Shown one piece after another: positions 1 through 8,655 of a stretch of 64,000 nt of DNA. The DNA comes from Chitinasiproducens palmae. GTDB taxonomy: Bacteria; Pseudomonadota; Gammaproteobacteria; Burkholderiales; Burkholderiaceae. The notes under the pieces are model-generated. The model was not told the DNA's origin. It made no database searches and worked only from the letters and a program-made list of their open reading frames with translations. The stretch lies in the NCBI RefSeq assembly GCF_900095735.1, contig NZ_FNLO01000012.1, positions 124,404 through 188,403 of the forward strand. The letters are read 5' to 3'. The stretch's first letter is position 1. Every line of letters starts with the position of its first letter. Made by a program: the position numbers and the translations under genes.

Positions 1-422
1 TCGACACCGGTCGGCAGGAAGGCGCGGAGTTGGTCGCCGGTGGCGCCGCGCCCGAGCGCGACGGCTACTTCGTGCGTCCGACCGTGTTCGCGAACCCTTC
101 GAAGGCGCCACTGACACTGGTCCGCGAGGAAGTCTTCGGACCCGTGCTGGTGGCCATGCCCTACGACGATCTCGACGAAGTGATACGGGCGGCCAACGAC
201 ACGATCTACGGGCTCGGCGCCAGTGTCTGGACACAGGACATCAGCCGGGCGATGCGCGTTGCCGACCGCCTCGAGGCCGGCAACGTATGGCTCAACGCCC
301 ACAACATCGTCGACCCGGCGATGCCGTTCGGCGGCTTCAAGCAGTCGGGCATCGGCCGCGAGCACGGCCGCGCCGCGATCGATGCGTACACGGAGTCGAA
401 ATCGATCTGCTTCGCCTACTGA
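1..422 (+). CDS. Aldehyde dehydrogenase, C-terminal fragment
   Basis: This is the last 140 or so codons of an NAD(P)-dependent aldehyde dehydrogenase; the gene begins left of the window, so the cofactor site and catalytic cysteine are not visible. The fragment shows the family's C-terminal landmarks: EEVFGPVL, a GLGASVWT stretch, and PFGGFKQSGIGRE close to the end, the last being the usual ALDH signature before the oligomerisation strand. The AHNIVDPAMPFGG stretch resembles phenylacetaldehyde/betaine-type ALDHs, but substrate cannot be decided from this part. It stops at TGA 420-422, 68 bases before alkB. Family assignment is secure, specificity is not. Confidence 0.93.
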   Translation, partial: DTGRQEGAELVAGGAAPERDGYFVRPTVFANPSKAPLTLVREEVFGPVLVAMPYDDLDEVIRAANDTIYGLGASVWTQDISRAMRVADRLEAGNVWLNAHNIVDPAMPFGGFKQSGIGREHGRAAIDAYTESKSICFAY

Positions 423-490
423 CGCGCCTGGCATGCGATCATTGCCGCCTGGAGCGCGCGGGTCGCCCGCGCGCATGGGCGGGAGCGGCA

Positions 491-1162
491 ATGGCGCAGA
501 CGCGCGGACTGTTCGATGACGAGGCGGACGAGACGCTGGGCGGCGGACGCGGCCGGCAGCGCCTCGGCGAGCACGCGTGGGTGCTGCGCGGCTTCGCACT
601 GCCCGACATCGAGGCACTGCTTGCCGGCGTGAAGGCAGTGTTGTTGGCGGCACCGCTGCGCCAGATGCACACGCCGGGCGGTTTGCCGATGTCCGTGTCG
701 ACCAGCAACTGCGGCCGGCTCGGCTGGGTCAGCGACCGCGCCGGCTACCGTTACGTCGCCCGCGATCCACTGACCGGTCGCGACTGGCCTGCCCTGCCGG
801 CCGCCTTCGAACGGCTGGCACGCGAAGCCGCCGCCGCGGCCGGCTTCGACGGCTTCGTGCCGGACGCCTGTCTGATTAACCGTTATATGCCCGGCGCCCG
901 CATGTCGCTGCACCAGGATCGCAACGAACGCGACATGGGCGCGCCCATCGTTTCGGTTTCGCTCGGGATGCCGGCCATCTTCCTGTTCGGCGGCCACGCG
1001 CGGGCCGACCGGGCGACGCGTATCCCGCTGCTGCACGGCGACGTGGCGGTATGGGGCGGCGTCGACCGGCTGCGCTTCCACGGCATCCTGCCGCTGAAGG
1101 CTGTCCCGCATCCACGCGTTGGCGAGCGGCGCTTCAACCTGACCTTCCGCAGAGCCGGCTGA
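491..1162 (+). CDS. alkB: Alpha-ketoglutarate-dependent dioxygenase AlkB
   Basis: A 223-residue Fe(II)/2-oxoglutarate dioxygenase that would remove methyl groups from 1-methyladenine and 3-methylcytosine in DNA by oxidative demethylation. Iron ligands are visible as His141-x-Asp143 in LHQDRNE and His197 in RFHGI, and the 2-oxoglutarate-binding arginines as Arg214 and Arg220 in RRFNLTFR. All are displaced by exactly ten from the E. coli residues (131, 133, 187, 204, 210), so length and spacing are normal. The ATG at 491 was chosen because the reading frame upstream shows no AlkB-like sequence. An Ada-like gene follows about 200 bases downstream, which fits an alkylation-repair pair. Confidence 0.95.
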   Translation: MAQTRGLFDDEADETLGGGRGRQRLGEHAWVLRGFALPDIEALLAGVKAVLLAAPLRQMHTPGGLPMSVSTSNCGRLGWVSDRAGYRYVARDPLTGRDWPALPAAFERLAREAAAAAGFDGFVPDACLINRYMPGARMSLHQDRNERDMGAPIVSVSLGMPAIFLFGGHARADRATRIPLLHGDVAVWGGVDRLRFHGILPLKAVPHPRVGERRFNLTFRRAG

Positions 1163-1196
1163 CCACGCGCCGGCGACGGCGCGCCCCGGCATCGAG

Positions 1197-1300
1197 GCCA
1201 GACATGACGAAGCCAGACATGACGCCAGACAAGACGAAGCCAGCAAGCCGAAGCCAGCGCGCCGATACAGCCAGCCGAATATAGCCAGCCGAATGCGACA
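1197..1300. repeat. Imperfect short tandem repeats between alkB and ada-like gene
   Basis: The alkB-ada spacer is made of degenerate copies of an AAGCCAGACATGACG-like unit followed by two copies of AGCCAGCCGAAT. The copies diverge in the middle. No promoter or terminator is obvious inside it. It looks like slippage-derived spacer sequence rather than a coding segment. Confidence 0.6.
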
Positions 1301-1369
1301 GACAGAATGCAGCGAGCGCAGTGCAAGAAACGGAGTGCGCGCGCGCGGCAATCTCACTACAGTTGCCCC

Positions 1370-2338
1370 ATGAACCGAGCCACCGCCTCCAAGCCCAGCC
1401 AGCGCACCCAGTCCGAGCCCGCCGTTGCGACGATGCGCGACGCGCTGCCGGGGACCTCCGCGCCCCAAGACGATGCCGATGGGCGCGCCGCGGCCCGCGT
1501 CACGGACGCCTGCCGTCTGATCGAAGCGGCCGGCGGACCGGTGCCGCTTGCCGAACTCGCGCTGCGGACCGGCGTGAGTACCGGCTATCTCCACCGCCTG
1601 TTCCGGCGCCTCACGGGATTGACGCCGAAGGCGTATGGCGATGCCTGTCGAGCGCGACGGCTGCACGCCGAGATGGGCAGTGCCAGGTCGGTCACCGACG
1701 CGCTGTACGCGGCGGGCTTTGGTTCGAGCAGCCGTTTCTACGAGGCCGACCGCCTCGGCATGGCCGCAGGCAACTACCGGCGCGGCGGCCTGCGGACCGC
1801 GATCCGTTTCGCGATCGGCCAATGTACGCTGGGTGCGCTGCTTGTCGCGGAGAGCGAACGCGGCATTTGCGCGATTCTGCTCGGCGACGAGCCCGAGGCA
1901 CTGCTGCACGATTTGCACGCCCGCTTCCCGAATGCCGTCCTGCACGGCAACGACGTCGATTTCGAGCAACGCGTCGCGCAGGTCGCAGGGCTCGTCGAGG
2001 CGCCGTGGCTCGGCCTCGCGCTGCCGCTCGACGTGCGCGGCACGGCGTTTCAGGAACGGGTCTGGCGCGCCCTGCGCGACATCCCGGCCGGCACGACGGT
2101 CAGTTACACGGAGCTGGCGCGTCGTGTCGGCGCCCCGGCCGCGGTGCGCGCCGTGGCCGGCGCTTGCGCGGCCAATCTACTGGCCGTCGCGATACCGTGT
2201 CACCGCGTGGTGCGGCAGGACGGCGGACTGTCCGGTTATCGTTGGGGCGTCGATCGAAAACGCGCGCTGCAATTGCAGGAAGCCCGGCGGCACGACGACG
2301 TCCCCCGCCCCGTCGTCACCGACAGCACCGGCGAGTGA
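1370..2338 (+). CDS. Ada-like AraC-HTH / O6-methylguanine-DNA methyltransferase fusion
   Basis: A 322-residue protein combining an AraC-type helix-turn-helix region (about residues 45-140) with a C-terminal O6-alkylguanine-DNA alkyltransferase (about 150-305). The acceptor cysteine is Cys277 in IPCHRVV, followed by the GGLSGYRWG segment typical of Ogt/Ada. It would transfer alkyl groups from O6-methylguanine to itself. Full-length E. coli Ada (354 residues) has in addition an N-terminal Cys4-zinc phosphotriester sensor; here the first 45 residues are low-complexity and lack those cysteines, so methyl-phosphotriester-triggered activation is not expected. The ATG at 1370 gives the shortest plausible N-terminus; an in-frame start at 1307 exists. 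It lies in tandem with alkB. Confidence 0.88.
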   Translation: MNRATASKPSQRTQSEPAVATMRDALPGTSAPQDDADGRAAARVTDACRLIEAAGGPVPLAELALRTGVSTGYLHRLFRRLTGLTPKAYGDACRARRLHAEMGSARSVTDALYAAGFGSSSRFYEADRLGMAAGNYRRGGLRTAIRFAIGQCTLGALLVAESERGICAILLGDEPEALLHDLHARFPNAVLHGNDVDFEQRVAQVAGLVEAPWLGLALPLDVRGTAFQERVWRALRDIPAGTTVSYTELARRVGAPAAVRAVAGACAANLLAVAIPCHRVVRQDGGLSGYRWGVDRKRALQLQEARRHDDVPRPVVTDSTGE

Positions 2339-2442
2339 CACGACAGGCGCCGGCACGATTTCGTCGTGTCGGCCACCGATGCGCGGCTTGGCTTGCCGCC
2401 CAGCCGTGGCGTTGCCCGGCATACCGCAGGTGTCGTCCGACC

Positions 2443-2913
2443 TCAGGACGCCTCGACTCGCGCGACGTCGATCCAGGTCGCGCCGGTAAGCGCCGCAAGG
2501 CGCTCCGGCGCGATGCGAATCGCCGCATGTCGGGCACCGGCCGCCGGCAGTACGATATCGAAGGCGCGCAATGACTCGTCGCAATACACCGGCAACGGCT
2601 GTGCAAGGCCGAATGGGCAGACGCCGCCCACCGGGTGGCCGGTCAACGTCTCGACCGTTTCGGCTTCCAGCATCTTCGCCTTGACACCAAGCGCCTGCTT
2701 GAGTTTGGCGTTGTCCAGACGCGCATCGCCGCGCGCGACGATCAGCACGACGCGCTCGCCGACGCGCAACGACAGGGTCTTCGCTATCTGGCCCGGCGCC
2801 ACGCCGTGCACGGCTGCGGCTTCGGCGACGGTGGCGGTGCTGCTGCCCGCTTCAATGATGTCGATGTCGGGTGCGTGGCTGGCAAGGAAGGCGCGTACGC
2901 TGTCGAGACTCAT
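2443..2913 (-). CDS. YbaK/EbsC family aminoacyl-tRNA deacylase
   Basis: A 156-residue YbaK/ProX-like protein. The family hydrolyses mischarged aminoacyl-tRNAs (Cys-tRNA(Pro) in YbaK, Ala-tRNA(Pro) in ProXp-ala). The catalytic-loop lysine appears as Lys45 in QIAKTLSLR, and the GHPVGGVCPFGL segment that lines the pocket is present. The start at 2913 (MSLDSVRAF) was preferred to an upstream in-frame start at 3141 because the extra 76 residues are arginine-rich and unlike the family, which is normally 150-165 residues. It is convergent with the ada-like gene and has no operon partner. Which tRNA it edits cannot be told from sequence alone. Confidence 0.9.
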   Translation of the reverse strand: MSLDSVRAFLASHAPDIDIIEAGSSTATVAEAAAVHGVAPGQIAKTLSLRVGERVVLIVARGDARLDNAKLKQALGVKAKMLEAETVETLTGHPVGGVCPFGLAQPLPVYCDESLRAFDIVLPAAGARHAAIRIAPERLAALTGATWIDVARVEAS

Positions 2914-3790
2914 GGGCTGGAAAGGATGCCGCCGGCGGCGCACCGCGTCGCGCCAGCGGAAGTAAGATGGAGACCGGCCCGACGATAACACGTCGCGCAT
3001 CGGACGTGCATCGCAGCGCCCGCCAACTGCCCTGCGCGACGTCGCTCGCGCCTCCGCAAAAACAGCGCCCGCGACGAACGCCGACTCAATCGCTGCACGC
3101 ATTCGCTCCACGCACTTATCCATCGCACTGATCCATCTCAATCACCGATTGGGCTCGCCATCGACGAGCCGCGATCGATCCGACGCGACGCTCTACCGAC
3201 GCGCGCCATCGCCGTGGGCGCAGCGTGCCCATCTCACATACAAGCCATGCCCTGTGCCCTTTCCGGCACGACAAGTGTCGGCCACGCCGACGCGGGACGC
3301 CTCCGCCCGCTCGGTACAAGCGCTTTGCTTTAATTCAGCATGGCTCGACGCTGCGTCGTCCGAACGCCGTTACCTCGGTGCCGGCTGCGGGCGAGACAGC
3401 CCTTTGGTTTGCCCGCCTGCCCATCGCCGGTACGTAGGCGGCGTCGCCAGTACGCGCCGCATGACAACACGCAGAATTCGTTGTCCTATGAATCTCATGG
3501 GGTCGTGACCACGCCGCGCCACCGGTCGTTTTTTCAACGTGTCGCCAGTTGCCTCGCGCATCGAACACATCGAGCGCGCGCAACATGTCTGACATGCGTG
3601 GGCTCCAGCATGCCCGGCGCGGTCGTCGGGTCGCATCGTCAGCGCATCGCCAGCGCATGATCGGCGTTCGCCTCTCGCCCACCACCTCGATTCCACCTAT
3701 CGATTCCCTGCAACGTGCATTTACTACGCTCCGTGAATGACTATACTGTCACGCACGCGCGACGCATGTCGCGAGACGATAGAACAGGCC
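2914..3790. other. 877-base region without a convincing gene
   Basis: Between the divergent YbaK and IclR genes there are only short overlapping reading frames in all directions, each arginine-rich and without recognisable motifs. Base composition is somewhat less extreme than in the coding regions. It probably carries the promoters of both neighbours; no strong -10/-35 pair or hairpin was found. A degraded gene cannot be excluded. Confidence 0.5.
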
Positions 3791-4597
3791 ATGTCCCAGC
3801 CCACAACCACGGAAACGCATACACGATCTTCTCTTTTCATCGGTTCGACGGACAAGACGTTTCGCGTGTTGCATGCGTTCGACGGTCCCGCGCGCCATCT
3901 GACGTTGATCGACATCGCACGCACCACAGGGCTCGACCGCAGCAGCACGCAACGGGTGGTGCACACGCTCGAGGCGCTCGGCTACCTGCATCGCATCCCT
4001 GACACGCGCATGTACGGCCTGACCACCAAGGTCCTGCAGTTCTCGTATAACTATCTGCGCGCGAACGAACTGATCGAGAAGGCATCGCCCTACCTGCTGG
4101 ACATGAGCCGCCGGCTAGGCGAAACGACCAACTTGCTGGAGCTCGACGCGAACGAAATCGTGTTCGTCGCGCGCTTTCCCGGCCAGCACCTGGTCAACAT
4201 GGACATCGTCGTCGGCGCACGCCTGCCCGCGATGTTCACGGCCGCCGGCATCGCAATCATGTCACGCCTCTCGGAGGAGCGCGTCAAGGCGATCCTCGCG
4301 CAAACGCGCCTTGAGCCGTTGACGCCGTTCACCGAAACCGACCCGCAGCGGCTGCTCGAGCGCATCCGCAAGGTCGCTCGGCGCGGCTATGCGGTCGCGG
4401 AAAACGAGACAGTGTTTGGCGACATCTCGATTGCTGCTCCGGTCACCGACTACGGTGGCATCGGCGTGGCCGCGATCAACATCTCCGTGCCTACGTCGCG
4501 CTGGACGCTCAAGCGTGCCGAGGCGGAACTCGCGCAGCACGTGCAGGTAGCCGCGACTTCGATCTCGAAATCGCGGCTGTCGGCGCTACGACGCTGA
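3791..4597 (+). CDS. IclR family transcriptional regulator
   Basis: A 268-residue regulator with an N-terminal winged helix (about residues 18-75, including LIDIARTTGLDRSSTQRVVHT) and a C-terminal IclR effector domain (about 85-260) ending with VGVAAINISVP-like sequence (GVAAINISVPTSRW). IclR proteins usually bind a small organic acid and repress or activate a neighbouring catabolic operon. The gene converges on the DapA-family/ABC-transporter operon whose last gene stops only 58 bases away, so that operon is the natural candidate target. Start at 3791 (MSQPTTTE) gives the usual family length; an ATG at 3737 would add 18 residues. Neither start has a strong ribosome-binding site. Confidence 0.92.
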   Translation: MSQPTTTETHTRSSLFIGSTDKTFRVLHAFDGPARHLTLIDIARTTGLDRSSTQRVVHTLEALGYLHRIPDTRMYGLTTKVLQFSYNYLRANELIEKASPYLLDMSRRLGETTNLLELDANEIVFVARFPGQHLVNMDIVVGARLPAMFTAAGIAIMSRLSEERVKAILAQTRLEPLTPFTETDPQRLLERIRKVARRGYAVAENETVFGDISIAAPVTDYGGIGVAAINISVPTSRWTLKRAEAELAQHVQVAATSISKSRLSALRR

Positions 4598-4621
4598 CGA
4601 CCGCTCGCTCAACGGAACATC

Positions 4622-4650
4622 CACTGCAGCCGGACGGCCCGGCGGCAGTG
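4622..4650. terminator. Hairpin between convergent IclR and DapA-family genes
   Basis: Arms CACTGCAGCCGG (4622-4633) and CCGGCGGCAGTG (4639-4650) pair with one mismatch around a 5-base loop. It sits in the 58-base gap between two convergent stop codons, the expected place of a bidirectional terminator. No clear T-run follows on either strand. Confidence 0.5.
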
Positions 4651-4655
4651 CTCCG

Positions 4656-5558
4656 TCACTTTGCTCCGAACGCTTCGAGCTGCTTCGCCAGTTCACGTCG
4701 CAGGTTGCCGGCCAGAACCGGATCGGGTTGGCGCAGCGGCGCAAGCATGTCCGGCGCGTCGACACCGATCAGGTCCATGACTGCCTTCATCGGTCCCGGA
4801 TTGGTTTCGGCGAAGGCCATCGACATCAACGGAATCAATTGCCGGTGCAGCGCAAGCGCCTGCTGCAGCTCGCCGGACGATGCCAAGGCGTGAATACGGC
4901 GCCAGGCGGCCGGCAGCAGCGAGGCAGTCACCAGGATGCCGCCTCGCGCGCCCGCAGCGACGTGCATCGGGAACAGGGTGTCTTCACCGCTCAGCACCGT
5001 GAAAGACGGATCGACGCCGGCAACCGTGCGCAGGAAGTGCCACATGTCGGTGTTGCAGGCCTTCATCCCGATGATGCGCTCGTGGCGCGACAGCTCGTGC
5101 AACACTTCCGGCGCGATCGAGATGCGGGTGCGATACGGAATTTCGTAAATCAGGATCGGCACCGGCGACTGATCCGCATAACGCAGGTAGTAATCGCGAA
5201 TGCCTTCCTGCGTCGGATTGGTGTAGTACGGCGTGAGCACCAGCAATGCGTCGGCGCCCGCGGCGGAAAAGTCCCGCGCCGCACGCATCGCATCGTGGTA
5301 TCCCGGATCAAGCACGCCCGCTATGATCGGCAATTCGTTCTTTACCTCGCTGGCGAGCAGTTCCACCATGCGGATGCGCTGCGCATGATCGAGCGCGCCG
5401 TATTCGCCGGTACCACCCAGCGGCACGAAACCGTCGACGCCCTGCGCGCGCAGGTAGCGCACCAAGGTCTGCGTCGCTTCGACATGGATGGTGTCGTCCG
5501 AGTGGACGGGCGTCGGAATGGCCGGCAGGATGCCGTGCAGTCGGTCTGAAGTCAGCAT
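4656..5558 (-). CDS. Dihydrodipicolinate synthase / N-acetylneuraminate lyase family protein
   Basis: A 300-residue class I aldolase-type TIM barrel. The Schiff-base lysine is Lys166 in IIGMKACNT, the catalytic tyrosine Tyr138 in LIYEIPYR, and the carboxylate-binding loop is GGTGE at 48-52 where DapA proper has GTTGE. Members of this family outside lysine synthesis act on 2-oxo acids, for example KDG dehydratase/aldolases, hydroxyproline-derived HOG synthases or trans-o-hydroxybenzylidene-pyruvate aldolases. As the last gene of an operon with an ABC importer and a 2-hydroxyacid dehydrogenase it is more likely catabolic than a lysine enzyme. The start at 5558 (MLTSDRL) was chosen because upstream residues are not family-like. 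Substrate unknown. Confidence 0.88.
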   Translation of the reverse strand: MLTSDRLHGILPAIPTPVHSDDTIHVEATQTLVRYLRAQGVDGFVPLGGTGEYGALDHAQRIRMVELLASEVKNELPIIAGVLDPGYHDAMRAARDFSAAGADALLVLTPYYTNPTQEGIRDYYLRYADQSPVPILIYEIPYRTRISIAPEVLHELSRHERIIGMKACNTDMWHFLRTVAGVDPSFTVLSGEDTLFPMHVAAGARGGILVTASLLPAAWRRIHALASSGELQQALALHRQLIPLMSMAFAETNPGPMKAVMDLIGVDAPDMLAPLRQPDPVLAGNLRRELAKQLEAFGAK

Positions 5559-5705
5559 GTCTTTTCTGGACGAGTACAGGAACGGAGCGGAAAACGGATC
5601 TGGCGGGTGGCACGCATCGCTCGCCGCCACATGTTGCTGCAGCCACGTGTTGCTGCGGCCACCAGCGAGGACGCGGCAGGGCTGCCGCCGCGTCCCGGTT
5701 GTGAC

Positions 5706-7526
5706 TCAGGCCAGGCTGCGTCGCCGCAGGCGCTCGGCGATCCAGATGAGCGCGGCGATGAACACGAACAGGCAGGTCGACACCGCGGCGACGACCGGCG
5801 ACATGTCCATCGTGATCTGATCCCAGAACTGCTTGGGTAGCGTCGTGCTCAAGCCGCCCGAGGAGAACAGCGCGATGGTCAATTCGTCGAACGAGGTCGC
5901 AAAGGCGAACAGGAAGGACGACAGCAGCCCTGCGCCGAGGATCGGGAACGTGACGCGGCGCAAGGTTGCGAGCGGGCCAGCGCCGAGCGTCTGCGCCGCC
6001 TGGTCGAGCCGCGTATCGTAGTTGCGCAGCACCGCCATCATCGTGATCACCACATACGGCACAGCCACGACCGTGTGCGCGAATACCAGTCCGACCGAGG
6101 AGCCGACCAGACCGATCTTCGCGAAGAAGTAAAATACGCCGACCGCGATGATCATGCGCGGTATCACCACCGGTGCGAGCACGAACGCCAGCAGACCGGC
6201 GTTGCCGCGCAAGCCGCCGCGCACCAGCAGGAACGCCGCTGGCGTACCGATCAGCATCGACAACAAGCCGGTGCCGAGTCCGATCCAGATCGAACGCTGG
6301 ATCGCGTCGACCCACACGGGCGAAGCGAGGAACTGCTGATACCACTGCAGCGAGATGCCTTGCGGCGGCCACGCAAGTCCGGCACCGCCGTTGAGCGACA
6401 ACGGGATCATCAGGAAAGCCGGCGCGCTCAGGAAAACGATCAAGATACCGACCACCGTGCGCAGCAGCCAGCCCCGCCCTTCGCCGGCTTCACCGCGCCG
6501 CTTCGGCAAGACGCGCAGCAGCACGTCGGTGACGGCCCCGAGCACACCGAGCAGTGCGTCACCCGCTTGGCGTCCAACGCGGCCGAGCGCGCCGCCACTG
6601 CGTCCGTGCCCGCCGCCACCCGTCATGGTCGAGAGACCGACGAGGCGGTCGTAGACGAAAAACACGACGAGCACGACCGCCAGCAGCAGGACCGAAATCG
6701 CGCCTGCGAAGCGCCAGTTCAACGCTTGCATCACCTGATCGATGATCAACTGCGTGATCATCGTCTGACCGCGCCCGCCGAGCAGCGCTGGCGTGATGAA
6801 GAAGCCGATCGCGGTGACGAAGACCATCAACGCGCTGGCCGCGACCCCCGGCAGCGACAACGGAAAGTAGATCTTCCAGAAAGCCGTGCCTGGCCGAGCA
6901 CCCAGGGTGGCGGCGGCAGTCGGGAGACGACGATCGATGTTCTCCATGACCGACAGCATCGTCAGCACCGCCAGTGGCATCAGCGCGTGCACCATCCCGA
7001 TCACGACCGCGGACAGGTTGTAAAGCAGGTTCAGCGGCGCGTCGATCAAGCCGGTCCACAGCAGGAACTGATTCACGACGCCGCGACGTCCGAGCAGGAT
7101 CACCCAGGCGAAGGTTCGCACGAGGAAGCTGGTCCAGAAGGACAGCAGCACCCAGAAGACGAGACGGTTCTTGCGCGCTTTCGTCGCCACCGAGATCAGG
7201 TAGGCCACCGGGTAGGCGGCCAAGACCGAATACAGCGTCGTCCAACCGGCCACCTTCAACGTGATCAGCAGCACGTCCACGTACACCGACGACGCGAACA
7301 GGCGGCGGTATTCGGCCAGCGAGAAACCGTCGCCATCGCGCACGCTCATGAACAGGAGCTGCCCGACCGGATAGACCAGCAGAATTGCGAACAGCACCAC
7401 CAGCGGCAAGGCCATCGCGGCAAGCCGCACGCCGCGCCGCAGCCTCGGCCTGCGCGGCGATGCACGGCCGCCCGGCCTGCCCTCCGGGCCCGGATCCCGC
7501 ATTGCCTCCAGGGACGCGTGTTTCAT
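5706..7526 (-). CDS. ABC transporter permease, two permease domains fused (PotB-PotC type)
   Basis: A 606-residue membrane protein in which two binding-protein-dependent transport permeases are joined. The first half (about 35-290) starts with a transmembrane segment ALPLVVLFAILLVYPVGQ and carries an EAA-like loop around ATLGARPGTAFWKIYFPLSL; a charged linker (about 300-350) follows; the second half (about 355-600) repeats the plan with AQTLGAGPLATLRRVTFPI. Spermidine/putrescine-type importers normally encode these as two proteins, so the fusion supplies both transmembrane subunits in one chain. It starts 3 bases after the stop of the ATPase gene, so the two are surely co-transcribed. The TGA is at 5706-5708. 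Confidence 0.92.
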   Translation of the reverse strand: MKHASLEAMRDPGPEGRPGGRASPRRPRLRRGVRLAAMALPLVVLFAILLVYPVGQLLFMSVRDGDGFSLAEYRRLFASSVYVDVLLITLKVAGWTTLYSVLAAYPVAYLISVATKARKNRLVFWVLLSFWTSFLVRTFAWVILLGRRGVVNQFLLWTGLIDAPLNLLYNLSAVVIGMVHALMPLAVLTMLSVMENIDRRLPTAAATLGARPGTAFWKIYFPLSLPGVAASALMVFVTAIGFFITPALLGGRGQTMITQLIIDQVMQALNWRFAGAISVLLLAVVLVVFFVYDRLVGLSTMTGGGGHGRSGGALGRVGRQAGDALLGVLGAVTDVLLRVLPKRRGEAGEGRGWLLRTVVGILIVFLSAPAFLMIPLSLNGGAGLAWPPQGISLQWYQQFLASPVWVDAIQRSIWIGLGTGLLSMLIGTPAAFLLVRGGLRGNAGLLAFVLAPVVIPRMIIAVGVFYFFAKIGLVGSSVGLVFAHTVVAVPYVVITMMAVLRNYDTRLDQAAQTLGAGPLATLRRVTFPILGAGLLSSFLFAFATSFDELTIALFSSGGLSTTLPKQFWDQITMDMSPVVAAVSTCLFVFIAALIWIAERLRRRSLA

Positions 7527-7529
7527 CGG

Positions 7530-8630
7530 CTAGCCTCCGATGGCGACCGCGTCAGCGGCGTGCCAAGACAGTTGCAGCGTCTGGCCGATCGCATAGTCGC
7601 TGCTCGAACGGTTGGTCGGAAACGCTGCCACCAGCGACGCATCCGCGGCAAACGGCGACTCGAAATAGAGCTTGGTCATGCCGCCCGTCACCATCACGTC
7701 GCTGAGCCGCGCGGACACCATGCCGCCGTCGGCACCGTGGGCGCCGGTGTCCGGCGTGCGTACCGTCAGGTTCTGCGGCCGCACCATCACGCTGACCGCA
7801 TTGCCGGCGCCGACGTGCGGGTCGTAGACCATCGCCCGGCTTTCGGAGCCGTCGTTCAGCCGCACGCCGATCTGTTCGCCGACACGCGGGCCCGCCTGCC
7901 CGGCCAACAGATTCGACTCGCCCAGGAAATCCGCGACGAACACGCTCGACGGACGGAAATAAAGATCGGCCGGCGTGCCGAGCTGCGCAATGCTGCCCGC
8001 GTTCATCAAACAGATGCGATCCGACATCGTCATCGCCTCTTCCTGGTCGTGCGTCACGTAGACGATCGTCGTGCCCAGTTCGCGATGGATGCGCTTGATT
8101 TCCAGCTGCATGTGGTCACGCAGCTTCTTGTCGAGCGCGCCCAGCGGCTCGTCCATCAGAATGATCGAGGGCCGGTACACCATGCAGCGGGCCAGCGCGA
8201 TACGTTGTTGCTGGCCGCCCGACAGCGCTTTCGGATAGCGATCCGCGACGTGCGGCAGATGGACCATCTCCAGTGCCTGCATCACCCGCGTGCGTATCGA
8301 CGCCGCCGGCTCCTTCCGCATGCGCAGCGGAAACGCGATGTTCTCCGCCACTGTCATGTGCGGGAACAGCGCGTAGTTCTGGAACACCATGCCGATGTCC
8401 CGTTCGTACGGCGCACCGTAGGTCACGTCGGTTCCGTTGATCCGGATCGAGCCACCATCCGGCTGTCCCAATCCGGCAATCAGCGTAAGCAAGGTGGTCT
8501 TGCCCGAGCCGCTGGGTCCGAGCAGCGTCAGGAATTCGCCTGGCGCCACATCGAGATCGGTCGGCGCGAGCGCGACGAAGTCGCCATAGCGCTTGGTCAG
8601 GCCGGCGATGGAGAGGTTGGAAGCGGGCAT
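7530..8630 (-). CDS. ABC transporter ATP-binding protein (PotA type)
   Basis: A 366-residue ATPase of the polyamine/iron-type importer class. It shows Walker A GPSGSGKTT near residue 39, the signature LSGGQQQR, Walker B IILMDEP, the D-loop ALD and the switch histidine in VTHDQEEA. Residues after about 240 form a TOBE-like regulatory domain (FLGESNLLAG onward). It would energise the adjacent fused permease. The gene starts 25 bases after the binding-protein gene ends and its stop is 3 bases from the permease start, giving the order binding protein, ATPase, permease, lyase. The TOBE domain offers a site for substrate or regulator control, but the ligand is unknown. Confidence 0.95.
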   Translation of the reverse strand: MPASNLSIAGLTKRYGDFVALAPTDLDVAPGEFLTLLGPSGSGKTTLLTLIAGLGQPDGGSIRINGTDVTYGAPYERDIGMVFQNYALFPHMTVAENIAFPLRMRKEPAASIRTRVMQALEMVHLPHVADRYPKALSGGQQQRIALARCMVYRPSIILMDEPLGALDKKLRDHMQLEIKRIHRELGTTIVYVTHDQEEAMTMSDRICLMNAGSIAQLGTPADLYFRPSSVFVADFLGESNLLAGQAGPRVGEQIGVRLNDGSESRAMVYDPHVGAGNAVSVMVRPQNLTVRTPDTGAHGADGGMVSARLSDVMVTGGMTKLYFESPFAADASLVAAFPTNRSSSDYAIGQTLQLSWHAADAVAIGG

Positions 8631-8655
8631 GTCGACGATCCGGTTGACGCTGCGT

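Noticed and set aside
416-1969. 517-residue minus-strand reading frame
   Set aside because: Antisense to alkB and the ada-like gene; it crosses the repeat spacer as ASSCLASCLASSC, a translation of repeats.
2914-3790. Overlapping short frames as possible genes
   Set aside because: All are arginine-rich with no ribosome-binding site or motif, and several overlap in different frames.
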